A DNA stretch of 64,000 nucleotides from Paracoccaceae bacterium (lineage in GTDB: Bacteria; Pseudomonadota; Alphaproteobacteria; Rhodobacterales; Rhodobacteraceae). The notes below the pieces were generated by a model, which worked only from the letters and a program-made list of their open reading frames with translations, did not search any database and was not told the DNA's origin. The translations under genes were made by a program, and so were the position numbers. Numbering within the stretch: position 1 is the first letter of the stretch; every line of letters begins with the position of its first letter. The DNA lies in assembly GCA_016936395.1 (NCBI GenBank), contig JAFGXY010000025.1, positions 142,318 through 206,317 of the forward strand, written 5' to 3'. Positions 16,295 through 24,855 of the stretch are shown in pieces.

Positions 16295-18007
16295 TCATCC
16301 GATCACCTCGAACCGGTCCACATCGACCATCCCCATGTCGGTGATCTTCAGATGCGGAATGACCGGGAGCGCCAGAAAGGCCAGTTGCAGGAACGGCTCT
16401 TCCAGCATCACGCCCAGGCCACGCGCCGCCGCGCGCAAATCGACCAGCGCATCGCGCACCGCCTCGAACGGCTCAAGGCTCATCAGCCCCGCCACCGGCA
16501 GCGCCAGTTCCGCCAGCACCCGGCCGCCTTCGACCACCACGAACCCGCCCTCGATCTGCCCCAGCCGGTTCGCAGCCAAGGCCATGTCGGCATAATCCAC
16601 CCCCACCACCGCGATATTGTGATGGTCATGGCAGACGGTCGAGGCAATCGCCCCCCGCTGCAAGCCAAAGCCCTGCACAAAGCCGGTGGCGCGGTTGCCG
16701 GTCTTGCCGTGCCGTTCGATGATCGCGATCTTGATCAGATCGCGCGCCACATCGGGCCGCTTGTCGCCATCCTCGGGCGCGATGTCATAGGTCAGATGCG
16801 GGGTAATGATCTTGCCCGCCAAGATGCCGATCACCGGCGTTTCCACCCGGTTGCCCCCGGTGCGGAAATCCGCAGGTGCCACCGTTGCCGCCTTCACCGA
16901 ATGGCGCGCCACCGGTTCGGTCAGCGCCCGCGCCGCAAAGGCCGCTGCATCGGCCACCACGCCCCCCGCCAGCACCATGCTGGCATGACAGCCCTCAAGG
17001 CTGTCGATCACCGCAATATCCGCCCGCTTGCCCGGCGCAATCAACCCGCGGTCCTTAAGCCCGAAGGCCTCCGCCGCCGACAGGCTGGCCACGCGATACA
17101 CGGCCAAAGGCGAACAGCCCAAGGCAATCAACGTGCGGATCATGTAATCCAGATGCCCATGTTCGGCGATGTCCAGCGGGTTGCGGTCATCGGTGCACAG
17201 GCACAGATAGGGCGCGAACCGCTCGGTCACCAAGGGGGCCAGCGCGTGCATGTCCTTGCTGACCGAGCCTTCGCGGATCAGCATCCGCATCCCCTTGCGC
17301 AGCTTTTCCAGCGCCTCGTCCGCCGTCGTCGCCTCATGCTCCGTGCGGATGCCGGCGCTGATATAGCCGTTCAGGTCATACCCCCGCAGCAAGGGCGCGT
17401 GGCCGTCGATATGCCGGCCCTGCCACGCTTCCAGCTTGGCCATACAGCCCGCATCCTGCATCAAGACACCGGGAAAGTTCATGAACTCGGCCAGACCGAT
17501 CCCGCGCGGATGGTCGCGTAAGGGAAGCAAATCCGCAGCCTCCAGCCGTGCCCCCGCCGTCTCCATATGCGTTGACGGCACGCAGGATGACAGTTGCACC
17601 CTTATATCCATCAAGGTCCGGTTTGATGCCTCCAGAAAATAGCCGATCCCCTCCAGCCCGCAGACATTGGCAATCTCGTGCGGGTCGCAGATCGCCGTCG
17701 TCACCCCGCGCGGCGTCACGCAGCGGTCAAACTCATAGGGCGTGACCAGCGAGGATTCGATGTGCAGATGCGTGTCGATAAAGCCCGGCACCAAGACCTT
17801 GCCCGTCACGTCAATCTCGCGCCGCCCGGAGTAGTCGCCGAACACGCCGACGATGGTATCGCCGCAGATCGCCACATCGGTCTGCACCAGATCGCCGGTG
17901 ATCAGGTCGAACACCCGCCCGCCTTTCAGCACAAGGTCCGCAGGCACCGCGCCCCGGCCTTGGGCAATGCGGTGAGACAGGGCGGCTTTGGGGGCGATCT
18001 GGGGCAT
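16295..18007 (-). CDS. ade: Adenine deaminase
   Basis: A 570-residue amidohydrolase-superfamily enzyme converting adenine to hypoxanthine and ammonia for purine salvage. It has the Ade motifs [15 protein letters not shown] (metal-binding HxH and conserved Glu), [17 protein letters not shown], the [13 protein letters not shown] segment, the [13 protein letters not shown] stretch and the C-terminal half with [15 protein letters not shown] 18007 is chosen because it gives the common N-terminus; the frame is open upstream to 18145 through the intergenic region. It is divergent from an EamA transporter gene with a palindrome between them. No purine riboswitch is visible in the 118-base leader. Confidence 0.93.
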   Translation of the reverse strand: MPQIAPKAALSHRIAQGRGAVPADLVLKGGRVFDLITGDLVQTDVAICGDTIVGVFGDYSGRREIDVTGKVLVPGFIDTHLHIESSLVTPYEFDRCVTPRGVTTAICDPHEIANVCGLEGIGYFLEASNRTLMDIRVQLSSCVPSTHMETAGARLEAADLLPLRDHPRGIGLAEFMNFPGVLMQDAGCMAKLEAWQGRHIDGHAPLLRGYDLNGYISAGIRTEHEATTADEALEKLRKGMRMLIREGSVSKDMHALAPLVTERFAPYLCLCTDDRNPLDIAEHGHLDYMIRTLIALGCSPLAVYRVASLSAAEAFGLKDRGLIAPGKRADIAVIDSLEGCHASMVLAGGVVADAAAFAARALTEPVARHSVKAATVAPADFRTGGNRVETPVIGILAGKIITPHLTYDIAPEDGDKRPDVARDLIKIAIIERHGKTGNRATGFVQGFGLQRGAIASTVCHDHHNIAVVGVDYADMALAANRLGQIEGGFVVVEGGRVLAELALPVAGLMSLEPFEAVRDALVDLRAAARGLGVMLEEPFLQLAFLALPVIPHLKITDMGMVDVDRFEVIG

Positions 18008-18059
18008 GGCGGGCGACTCCTTTGCCCCAGCAAAGCAGAGCCGGGCGCAACAGGAAAGC

Positions 18060-18084
18060 CGCGATTGTGCCGGGGACAATCGCG
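18060..18084. promoter_or_regulatory. Palindrome CGCGATTGT-N7-ACAATCGCG between ade and EamA genes
   Basis: A perfect 9-bp inverted repeat with a 7-base spacer lies in the middle of the 118-base divergent region. It contains a T-N11-A core (TGTGCCGGGGACA) as in LysR-type sites. It could also form an RNA hairpin in either leader. No linked regulator gene is adjacent, so the protein that might bind is unknown. Confidence 0.4.
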
Positions 18085-18125
18085 CGCTTGCGGGCCCGAC
18101 CATTCGCCGCCACCATCTCGCAACC

Positions 18126-19046
18126 ATGAACCCAATGCGCGGCATAGCCTACAAGCTGATCTCGGTCCTTGTGTTCATCACAATGGCCGCAATGATCAAG
18201 GCCACCGCCGACCATGTCCCGGCGGGCGAGGCGGTGTTCTTCCGCTCGTTCTTTGCCATCCCGGTCATCCTTGTCTGGCTGGCGTGGCGGCGCGAGTTGT
18301 CCACCGGCCTGCGCACGAAAAACCCGTTCGGCCATTTCTGGCGCGGGCTGATGGGCACCACGGCCATGGGGCTGGGCTTTGCCTCGCTGGCCTTTCTGCC
18401 GCTGCCCGAAGTCACCGCCATCGGCTATACCGCGCCTTTGCTGACCGTGGTGTTCGCCGCGATGTTTCTGGGCGAAGAGGTGCGGCTGTTCCGCATTTCC
18501 TGCGTCATCCTCGGCATGGTGGGGGTGCTGATCGTGGTGTCGCCGCGCCTGACCATCGTCAACACCGGTGCCAGCCACGCCGAGGCTTTGGGCGCGATGA
18601 TGGTGCTGGGAAGCGCGGTCTTTGCCGCCCTCGCACAAGTGTTCGTGCGCAAGCTGGTGAACACCGAAACCACCGCCAACATCGTGTTCTGGTTTTCCGT
18701 CACCGCGACGCTGCTGTCGTTGCTGACGCTGCCCTATGGCTGGGTGGTCCCGACGGGATTCGAGGCCGCGCTGCTGGTGGCCTCGGGGCTGCTGGGCGGC
18801 TTGGGCCAGATCTTCCTGACCTCGTCCTATCGCAGCGCCGATGCCTCGGTGGTGGCGCCGTTCGACTATGCCTCGATGCTGTTTGCGCTGGGGTTTGGCT
18901 GGTTCTTCTTTGACGAGGTGCCCACCGTCACCATGCTGATCGGGGCCGCGATCGTGATCTTCGCGGGCGTGCTGATCATCTGGCGCGAACGTGCGCTGGG
19001 GCTGGAGCGCGCCCGCCAGCGCAAGGCCATGCCGCCGGGGTTGTGA
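18126..19046 (+). CDS. EamA/DMT superfamily transporter
   Basis: A 306-residue inner-membrane protein with about ten hydrophobic helices in two EamA repeats. Repeat 1 ends around the [17 protein letters not shown] segment and repeat 2 around [19 protein letters not shown], both characteristic of the drug/metabolite transporter family. A basic C-terminal tail ([14 protein letters not shown]) should be cytoplasmic. Start ATG 18126 or 18135. It is divergent from adenine deaminase, but a purine substrate is not established by that. The gene is followed by a hairpin repeat. Confidence 0.88.
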   Translation: MNPMRGIAYKLISVLVFITMAAMIKATADHVPAGEAVFFRSFFAIPVILVWLAWRRELSTGLRTKNPFGHFWRGLMGTTAMGLGFASLAFLPLPEVTAIGYTAPLLTVVFAAMFLGEEVRLFRISCVILGMVGVLIVVSPRLTIVNTGASHAEALGAMMVLGSAVFAALAQVFVRKLVNTETTANIVFWFSVTATLLSLLTLPYGWVVPTGFEAALLVASGLLGGLGQIFLTSSYRSADASVVAPFDYASMLFALGFGWFFFDEVPTVTMLIGAAIVIFAGVLIIWRERALGLERARQRKAMPPGL

Positions 19047-19048
19047 TC

Positions 19049-19168
19049 CGGCACCCCCACCCTCTCCCTCCCCACTAGGGGGAGGCAAGCACCCATTTTG
19101 ATCCCGAACCGCCCGTCTTCCCGACGCTTGCGCCTCTCCCTCATGGGGAGGGGGAGGGGCAAGTGCCG
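19049..19168. repeat. GC-rich double-hairpin repeat, second copy
   Basis: Two small hairpins, CCTCCCC-ACTA-GGGGGAGG near 19067-19085 and CCCTC-ATG-GGGAGGG near 19137-19154, are separated by about 50 bases, and the outer ends CGGCAC (19049) and GTGCCG (19163) are also complementary. The layout and C/G-tract composition match the element at 12222-12341. It lies between the convergent EamA and frcK genes and may act as a bidirectional terminator. Confidence 0.6.
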
Positions 19169-19179
19169 CGCCGTGCCTG

Positions 19180-19223
19180 TGACCACACCCGCACCACGCC
19201 CTGACCACGCCCGCACCACGCCT
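19180..19223. repeat. Two tandem 22-bp units after frcK
   Basis: The unit TGACCACACCCGCACCACGC (19180) is repeated at 19202 with a single A-to-G difference in this stretch. It ends one base before the frcK stop codon region on the opposite strand. No function is apparent. Confidence 0.6.
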
Positions 19224-19224
19224 G

Positions 19225-19833
19225 TCACACCCAACGCACAACCACATCCGCCCTGCGCGACCCGGCAATCGTCCGGCGAATGTTGGGCATGTCATTGCCG
19301 TCGATCCAGGCCCGCGCCTGCGCAGGTGTCTTGCCATGATGCGCCCAGCGGGCCATCAGGCGGCGGTCCAGTTCCGCCTCGGGCACGTCGATCCAGACCG
19401 TCAGATCAAAGGCCCCGTCCAGCGCGCGCCAAGGCCCCTCGTCCAGCAGCAGATAATTGCCCTCGACCACCACAATCCGATCCTCGGGCAGCACCACATC
19501 GGCGGCGGCCCGAGACAGTTCAAGGTCGCGGTCAAACACCGGGATGGCGACCGCATCTTCATTACGAAGACGTTGAATGAGATGAATAAACCCCGCTGTA
19601 TCAAAGGTGTCGGGCGCGCCCTTTCGGGCCCGCATCCCGCGCGCAATCAGCACCGCGTCGTCAAAGTGAAACCCATCCATCGGCACCACGCGCGCACCCC
19701 GCCCGATGGCCGCCACAACCGCCTGTGCCAAGGTGGATTTGCCCGCGCCGGGCGGCCCGGCAAGGGCGGTCAGAAACCGCCCCTGTCCCATGGCGCGCGA
19801 CCGGATCAGATCGGCCAATGCGTCCGGCGTCAT
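19225..19833 (-). CDS. frcK: FrcK-like nucleoside/sugar kinase family protein
   Basis: A 202-residue P-loop kinase with Walker A AGPPGAGKST, MDGFHFDDAVL and VVEGNYLLLDEGPW, as in the uridine-kinase-like family. In rhizobia an homologous gene, frcK, closes the fructose transporter operon and its product is a putative kinase of unproven substrate. Here its ATG overlaps the frcA stop by four bases (ATGA), giving the same order frcB-frcC-frcA-frcK. It could phosphorylate the imported monosaccharide; this is inference from context. Confidence 0.85.
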   Translation of the reverse strand: MTPDALADLIRSRAMGQGRFLTALAGPPGAGKSTLAQAVVAAIGRGARVVPMDGFHFDDAVLIARGMRARKGAPDTFDTAGFIHLIQRLRNEDAVAIPVFDRDLELSRAAADVVLPEDRIVVVEGNYLLLDEGPWRALDGAFDLTVWIDVPEAELDRRLMARWAHHGKTPAQARAWIDGNDMPNIRRTIAGSRRADVVVRWV

Positions 19834-20606
19834 GCCTGTTCAGCCACGCCTTCGGGCACTTTCGCGCCGGTCATGAAGGCCACCGCATCCGACATGATAT
19901 AGTCACCGGGCTTGATCACGCACAGCCGCTTGCCCAGCCGATGAATGTGGATTCTGTCAGCAACTTCAAACACATGTGGCATGTTGTGGCTGATCAGGAT
20001 GATCGGAATCCCGCGTGACCGCACATCGCGGATCAGCTCCAGCACCCGCCGCGATTCCTTCACCCCCAAGGCGGCGGTAGGTTCATCCAGGATCACCACC
20101 TTCGACCCGAACGCCGCCGCCCGCGCGACCGCCACGCCTTGCCGCTGGCCACCCGACAGGGTTTCCACCGCCTGATTGATGTTCTGGATCGTCATCAGGC
20201 CCAGCTCGTTCAGCTTTTCGCGGGCGAATTTTTCCATCCGCGCACGGTCCAGCTTGCGGAAGACCTTCCCCATGATGCCGGGCGCGCGCAACTCGCGGCC
20301 CATGAACATGTTGTCCGCAATCGACAGCGCAGGCGACATCGCAAGTGTCTGATAAACCGTCTCAATCCCGGCCGCGCGGGCGTCAATGGGCGAGGTGAAC
20401 TTGACCGGCCGGCCCTCCCGCGTGATCTCGCCCTCATCCGGGATGACCGCGCCGGACACTGCCTTGATCAGCGTCGATTTGCCCGCCCCGTTGTCGCCAA
20501 TCACCGCCAGTATCTCGCCGGGATACAACTCGAAATCGCAGTGGTCGAGTGCGGTCACCTTGCCAAATCGCTTGACGAGGTTCGTGCCTTTCAGGATCGG
20601 TTCCAT
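19830..20606 (-). CDS. frcA: Monosaccharide ABC transporter ATP-binding protein
   Basis: A 258-residue single-domain ABC ATPase, the length of FrcA rather than the double-domain RbsA type. It has Walker A IGDNGAGKSTLIKAVSG, the signature LSGGQRQGVAVARA, Walker B VVILDEPTAALG and the H-loop LISHNMPHVFEVAD. It energises sugar uptake with FrcC at the inner membrane. The ATG at 20606 overlaps the frcC stop (TGATG); the frame extends upstream to 20684 only by reading into frcC. Confidence 0.94.
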   Translation of the reverse strand: MEPILKGTNLVKRFGKVTALDHCDFELYPGEILAVIGDNGAGKSTLIKAVSGAVIPDEGEITREGRPVKFTSPIDARAAGIETVYQTLAMSPALSIADNMFMGRELRAPGIMGKVFRKLDRARMEKFAREKLNELGLMTIQNINQAVETLSGGQRQGVAVARAAAFGSKVVILDEPTAALGVKESRRVLELIRDVRSRGIPIILISHNMPHVFEVADRIHIHRLGKRLCVIKPGDYIMSDAVAFMTGAKVPEGVAEQA

Positions 20607-21679
20607 CAGCCTGCCACCTTTCTGATCCACTGGTCCACGGCGACTGCAAAGATGATCAGCACACCGATCAGGAAGAACGTCCATTGCGGATCGGTGCCAA
20701 CCAGACGCAGACCCATTTCAAACACACCCACGATCAGGGCGCCAAAGAACATGCCGACAATGCTGCCACGACCGCCGAACAGGCTGATACCGCCGATCAC
20801 CACGGCGGTGATCGACTGGATGTTGCCCAGCTGCCCGGTGGACGCGGTCGGCGAGACTGACCCGAAGCGCCCGATCATCACCCAGCCCGCAATGGCGCAG
20901 AAAAACCCTGCCAAAGCATAGACCTGGATCAAGACCTTGCCCGTTGGCACCCCGGCCAATTCGGCCGCCTGCGGGTCATCGCCGGTGGCATATACGTGGC
21001 GGCCCCAGGCGGTATGGCGCAAGATGTAGGCCATGACCGCATCCAGTGCTATCATCAGGAACACTGCATACAATATCTTGACCCCACCGGGCTGGATCGA
21101 CCCACCCCACAGTTGCAAGGCCGGGGCCTGCGCGGCGATGTCCGAAGACCGGATCGTTTCATTGGCCGAAAAGATGAAGTTCGACGCAAGCAGGATCTGC
21201 CAGGTGCCAAGGGTCACGATGAACGGCGGCAGCTTCATCTTCGCAATCAGCCAGCCATTCGTTGCCCCCATCGCGGTGCCAAGAACAAGGCCGATAAGGA
21301 TCGACAGCTCGGCCGGAACCCCGTAGCGAAAGGTGATCTGCCCCATCAGCACCGACGAAAACACCGCGATCGCCCCCACCGAAAGGTCGATGCCCGCGGT
21401 CAGGATGACGATGCTTTGCGCGCAGCCCAGGATGCCGACGATGGCGATCTGCTGCAAGATCACCGACAGCGTCGCCGGCTTGAAGAAGTTGTCGGACAAA
21501 ACGCCAAACACGATCAGCGCCGCTATCAACACGATCATCGGCACGGCGGATGGTGTCTGATGCAGCCAGTGCTGAATCCGCTTCGGCATGCCTTTGTCTT
21601 CCTGAAACTCGGCCACCTTTTCCGACGCGCCTTTCAGCCCGTCTTCAAAGCGGGTCGTGCCATTTGGGTCTGCTGTCAT
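20606..21679 (-). CDS. frcC: Monosaccharide ABC transporter permease
   Basis: A 357-residue permease of the ribose/fructose (BPD_transp_2) family with about ten membrane helices. It has a charged cytoplasmic N-terminal extension of some 35 residues, then AGIDLSVGAIAVFSS, the cytoplasmic coupling loop around HVYATGDDPQAAELAGVP and GGISLFGGRGSIVG near the end. GGGGAGGGG precedes the ATG. Between frcB and this gene are two stem-loops that probably set the ratio of binding protein to permease. Confidence 0.94.
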   Translation of the reverse strand: MTADPNGTTRFEDGLKGASEKVAEFQEDKGMPKRIQHWLHQTPSAVPMIVLIAALIVFGVLSDNFFKPATLSVILQQIAIVGILGCAQSIVILTAGIDLSVGAIAVFSSVLMGQITFRYGVPAELSILIGLVLGTAMGATNGWLIAKMKLPPFIVTLGTWQILLASNFIFSANETIRSSDIAAQAPALQLWGGSIQPGGVKILYAVFLMIALDAVMAYILRHTAWGRHVYATGDDPQAAELAGVPTGKVLIQVYALAGFFCAIAGWVMIGRFGSVSPTASTGQLGNIQSITAVVIGGISLFGGRGSIVGMFFGALIVGVFEMGLRLVGTDPQWTFFLIGVLIIFAVAVDQWIRKVAG

Positions 21680-21725
21680 GTGATTTTCCCCTCCCCACGC
21701 CCGGCGCTGCCTGTGCGATGGTTAT

Positions 21726-21795
21726 GCCAAGGGCGGCGCGAAGGCCGCCCTTGGCGTTGATCTTGATCTCATCAGGCGCCGCACATCAAGTGCGG
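21726..21795 (-). terminator. Tandem stem-loops between frcB and frcC (attenuator/mRNA stabiliser)
   Basis: A perfect 12-bp stem GCCAAGGGCGGC/GCCGCCCTTGGC with a six-base loop spans 21726-21755. A second perfect stem CCGCAC-ATCAA-GTGCGG spans 21779-21795. They fill the gap between the binding-protein and permease genes. Such intercistronic structures commonly protect the upstream message or cause partial termination, so binding protein is made in excess. Confidence 0.65.
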
Positions 21796-21814
21796 GGTCA
21801 GACCTACACTGGGA

Positions 21815-22828
21815 TCAGCCCCAGCACAGCTCCAGCCCCTTGACAGTGTCGATCGACTCGACGCCCGCGGCGGGCTTGTCGGTGATCAGCGCCACGCCGG
21901 TGTCAAAGAAGTCCTTGCCTTCGGTGGGCGCAGGCTTGGTGCCGTCAGCCGCAAATTTGGCAATCGCCTCGACGCCCATCGAGGCCATTTGCAGCGGGTA
22001 TTGCTGGCTGGTGGCACCGATGATGCCATCCTTCACATCAGCCACGCCGGGGCAGCCGCCATCGACGGAAACGATCAGGACGCCTTCCTTGCCTGCGGCC
22101 TTCAACGCCTCGAATGCGCCCGCGGCAGCGGGTTCGTTGATGGTATAGACCACGTTGATGCCCGGATCTTTCGCCAGCAAGGCCTCCATCGCCTTCAACC
22201 CGCCCTCTTCGTTTCCGGCGGTCACTTCGTTTCCGACAATGCGCGGGTCGGTCTCGTCGCCCCATTTGTTCGGGTCGGCCAGATCAATGCCCATGCCTTG
22301 CAGGAAGCCCTGATCGCGCAGCACGTCGACCGACGGCTGGCTGATAGCCAGATCCAGCAGCGCAATCTTGGCATTGGCGGCCTCTGCCCCCAGCGTGGCA
22401 TTGGCCCACTGGCCGATCAGCAAACCAGCCTGGAAGTTGTCGGTCGCGAATGTGGCGTCGGCGGCGTCGATCGGGTCCAGCGGGGTGTCAAGCGCGATCA
22501 CCAGCACACCGGCATCGCGGGCGGCCTTGACCGAATCGACAATGGCCTTGGTGTCCGACGCGGTGATCAGGATGCCCTTGGCACCGTCGGCCACGCAGGC
22601 TTCAATCGCCGCAACCTGGCTTTCATGGTCGCCGTCGATGCGGCCGGCATAGGTTTTCAGCGTCATGCCCAGCTCGGCGGCCTTGGCCTGTGCGCCCTCT
22701 TTCATCTTCACGAAGAAGGGGTTGGTGTCGGTTTTGGTGATGAGACATGCGCCCACTTCTGCCGAGGCGGTCGTCGCCATCAGCGCAAGCGCGGCCGAGC
22801 CCAAAAGGGCCTTCATTGAAACGTTCAT
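21815..22828 (-). CDS. frcB: Periplasmic monosaccharide-binding protein
   Basis: A 337-residue periplasmic binding protein with a Sec signal peptide ([20 protein letters not shown]). The mature part is of the ribose/fructose type I fold: [48 protein letters not shown], the hinge segment [15 protein letters not shown] and [17 protein letters not shown] lies ahead of ATG 22828. It is the first gene of frcBCAK and shares a promoter region with the divergent mutarotase and ROK genes. The exact sugar (fructose, mannose or ribose) is not fixed by sequence alone. Confidence 0.94.
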   Translation of the reverse strand: MNVSMKALLGSAALALMATTASAEVGACLITKTDTNPFFVKMKEGAQAKAAELGMTLKTYAGRIDGDHESQVAAIEACVADGAKGILITASDTKAIVDSVKAARDAGVLVIALDTPLDPIDAADATFATDNFQAGLLIGQWANATLGAEAANAKIALLDLAISQPSVDVLRDQGFLQGMGIDLADPNKWGDETDPRIVGNEVTAGNEEGGLKAMEALLAKDPGINVVYTINEPAAAGAFEALKAAGKEGVLIVSVDGGCPGVADVKDGIIGATSQQYPLQMASMGVEAIAKFAADGTKPAPTEGKDFFDTGVALITDKPAAGVESIDTVKGLELCWG

Positions 22829-22935
22829 GCTGTTCCTCCCAAGGATGGCAAGGGGTTCATCCCCCTGCCGCACGTTGTATGCGCAGCCGTTCCTCCTGCT
22901 GCGATGCCTTTACAAAACCCGATTCGGGGTGCTGC

Positions 22936-22971
22936 GTTAATATAAATAAATAAGAGTGATTTAATATTGAC
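22936..22971. promoter_or_regulatory. AT-rich imperfect palindrome upstream of frcB, candidate ROK operator
   Basis: Arms GTTAATATAAA (22936-22946) and TTAATATTGAC (22961-22971) are inverted with nine of eleven positions matching. It is the only strongly AT-rich spot in the divergent intergenic region, which is what ROK-type repressors tend to bind. The regulator gene lies in the divergent operon, so autoregulation and sugar-induced derepression are plausible. Confidence 0.4.
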
Positions 22972-23044
22972 ATACCCCCGGAATCGCCCTCACCCTGCGG
23001 TCAGGGAGAATGCCGCCCGCACAGCGCCGGCGGCTGACATACAG

Positions 23045-23479
23045 ATGCTGATCGGGATTCCGTCGATACTGGGGCCAGAGTTGCTGGCGACGCTGCGCGC
23101 CATGGGGCATGGCGACGAGATTGCCATTGTCGATGGCAACTACCCGGCGCAAGACCATGCCCGCCGGCTGATCCGCGCTGATGGACATGGGCTGTTGCCA
23201 ATGTTGCGGGCCCTTCTGACCGTGTTGCCGCTGGACGACGATCCGCCCGCTGCCATCTTTCGCGCCAGCCTGCACAATGACCCGGCACAGGCCGCGGACA
23301 TCCATCATCAGATCGAGGCATTGTGTGGCACGGCAAGGCCCGGCTACGCGGTGCAAGCCCTTGCCGGAGATGCGCTTTACCCCCGCATCCGCGCAGCCCA
23401 CTCCATCGTTGCCACCAGCGAGACAGCCCTCTATGCCAATGTCATTCTGCGAAAAGGCGTGATCCGGGAGATCGGCTGA
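23045..23479 (+). CDS. RbsD/FucU family sugar mutarotase
   Basis: A 144-residue protein of the RbsD/FucU family, which interconverts anomers of free monosaccharides. Visible are MLIGIPSILGPELLATLRAM, the conserved HGDEIAIVDGNYPA stretch with the family His/Asp, and the C-terminal ETALYANVILRKGVI with the Tyr-Ala-Asn ligand residues. ATG 23045 matches the family N-terminus; the frame is open upstream to 22967 but without homology or a clear binding site. Its TGA overlaps the ATG of the ROK gene. With frcBCAK divergent, it should supply the right anomer of the imported sugar. Confidence 0.88.
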   Translation: MLIGIPSILGPELLATLRAMGHGDEIAIVDGNYPAQDHARRLIRADGHGLLPMLRALLTVLPLDDDPPAAIFRASLHNDPAQAADIHHQIEALCGTARPGYAVQALAGDALYPRIRAAHSIVATSETALYANVILRKGVIREIG

Positions 23480-24708
23480 TGGCTCAGGGCGAATCCCTTC
23501 CGATCCCGGACCGCGTGGGCAGTGATGACCCTGCCCTGCGTGGCACAAACCAGTCGGGAATGCGCGCCCAGAACGAGCGGTTGGTGCTGACGCTGTTGCG
23601 CCAGCATGGGGCGCTTGCCAAATCGGACATTGCCCGGATGACCGGCCTGTCGGCGCAAACAGTGTCGGTGATCATGCGGGCACTGGAACGCGACGGGTTG
23701 CTGGCCCGGGGCGAGCCGCAACGCGGCCGGATCGGGCAGCCGTCGATACCGATGTCGCTGGCTGCCGATGGCGCGTTTTTCCTCGGGCTCAAGATCGGGC
23801 GGCGGTCGGTGGACCTGACCCTGATCGACTTTCTGGGCCGGGTGGTGGGCATGCAGCGCCAGATCTACCGCTATCCCACGCCGGACGTCGTGGTGTCGTT
23901 CGTGGCGCAGACCTTGCCCCGGTTGCTGGCGGGCCTGCCGCCCCGGCATCGCAGCCGGGTGGGCGGCCTTGGGGTGGCGATGCCATTCCAGCTTTGGAAC
24001 TGGGTGCAATCGCTGGGCGCGCCACAGGCCGAAATGGATGCCTGGCGTGTGCGCGACATTCAGGCTGAATTGTCGGCGCTGACCGGGATGCCGGTATTCG
24101 TGCAAAACGATGCGACGGCAGCTTGTGGCGCCGAGTTGGTGTTCGGCAAGGGTGAGCGGCCCAAGGATTTTCTGTATTTCTACTTTGGCACCTTCATCGG
24201 TGGCGGCCTTGTGCTGAATGGCCAGCTGTTCACCGGGCGCAGCGGCAATGCGGGCGGCGTCGGCCCGATGCCCGTGCCCGGACCGGGTGGCCAGACCCGG
24301 CGGTTGTTCGATGCGGCCTCCATGTCGCTGCTGGCTGATGCGATGGAGGCGGCGGGTGAAAGCTCGGATCATCTGTGGCAACAGCACCTTGACTGGCAGG
24401 TCAGCGCGCCGATCCTGAACGCCTGGATGGACACTGCCGCGCGGGGTCTGGTCCATGTGATCCTGTCGGCCTCGGCCCTGATCGAGTTGGAGGCGGTGCT
24501 GATCGACGGCTGGATGCCGGTGTCGATCCGCGCAGAGATGACTGCCCGCACCCATGCCGCCTTTCACGCGATGGACCTTGCCGGGATCGACCCGCCGATG
24601 ATCCAGCAAGGCACGGTCGGCGCGGATGCGCGGTCTTTGGGGGCGGCCGCGATCCCGCTGTCGCAGCGCTATCTGATCGACCAGAACGCCCCCCCGCGCG
24701 AATTGTAG
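23479..24708 (+). CDS. frcR: ROK-family transcriptional regulator of the frc genes
   Basis: A 409-residue repressor with an N-terminal winged helix-turn-helix (RLVLTLLRQHGALAKSDIAR, then LSAQTVSVIMRALER) and a C-terminal sugar-kinase-like ROK domain. The latter shows GVAMPFQLW, VQNDATAACGAELVFG and FYFGTFIGGGLVLNG. Many ROK regulators keep a zinc-binding Cys motif; here that CxCGxxGC element is absent, with FTGRSGNAGGVGPM in its place. The start overlaps the mutarotase stop. It most likely senses the sugar imported by FrcBCA and controls both divergent operons. The gene symbol follows the frc context. Confidence 0.85.
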   Translation: MAQGESLPIPDRVGSDDPALRGTNQSGMRAQNERLVLTLLRQHGALAKSDIARMTGLSAQTVSVIMRALERDGLLARGEPQRGRIGQPSIPMSLAADGAFFLGLKIGRRSVDLTLIDFLGRVVGMQRQIYRYPTPDVVVSFVAQTLPRLLAGLPPRHRSRVGGLGVAMPFQLWNWVQSLGAPQAEMDAWRVRDIQAELSALTGMPVFVQNDATAACGAELVFGKGERPKDFLYFYFGTFIGGGLVLNGQLFTGRSGNAGGVGPMPVPGPGGQTRRLFDAASMSLLADAMEAAGESSDHLWQQHLDWQVSAPILNAWMDTAARGLVHVILSASALIELEAVLIDGWMPVSIRAEMTARTHAAFHAMDLAGIDPPMIQQGTVGADARSLGAAAIPLSQRYLIDQNAPPREL

Positions 24709-24855
24709 CGCGCGCAAGCGTGGTATCTGGGCGTCTGACACAAGTTTTCGCGGCGATTTGCGGCTTGATGTGGCTAATCCTCTTGAAAATTCGGGCATAA
24801 AGGCATTGATCGGCTCAAACCCGCCGCGCGATACCACCGCAAAACGCCACCCACC

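Noticed and set aside
18008..18125. Purine riboswitch in the ade leader
   Set aside because: The leader is only 118 bases, and the conserved purine-aptamer loops are not seen; a simple palindrome explains the structure.
19180..19223. CRISPR-like direct repeats
   Set aside because: Only two adjacent units with no spacer between them; no cas genes are nearby.
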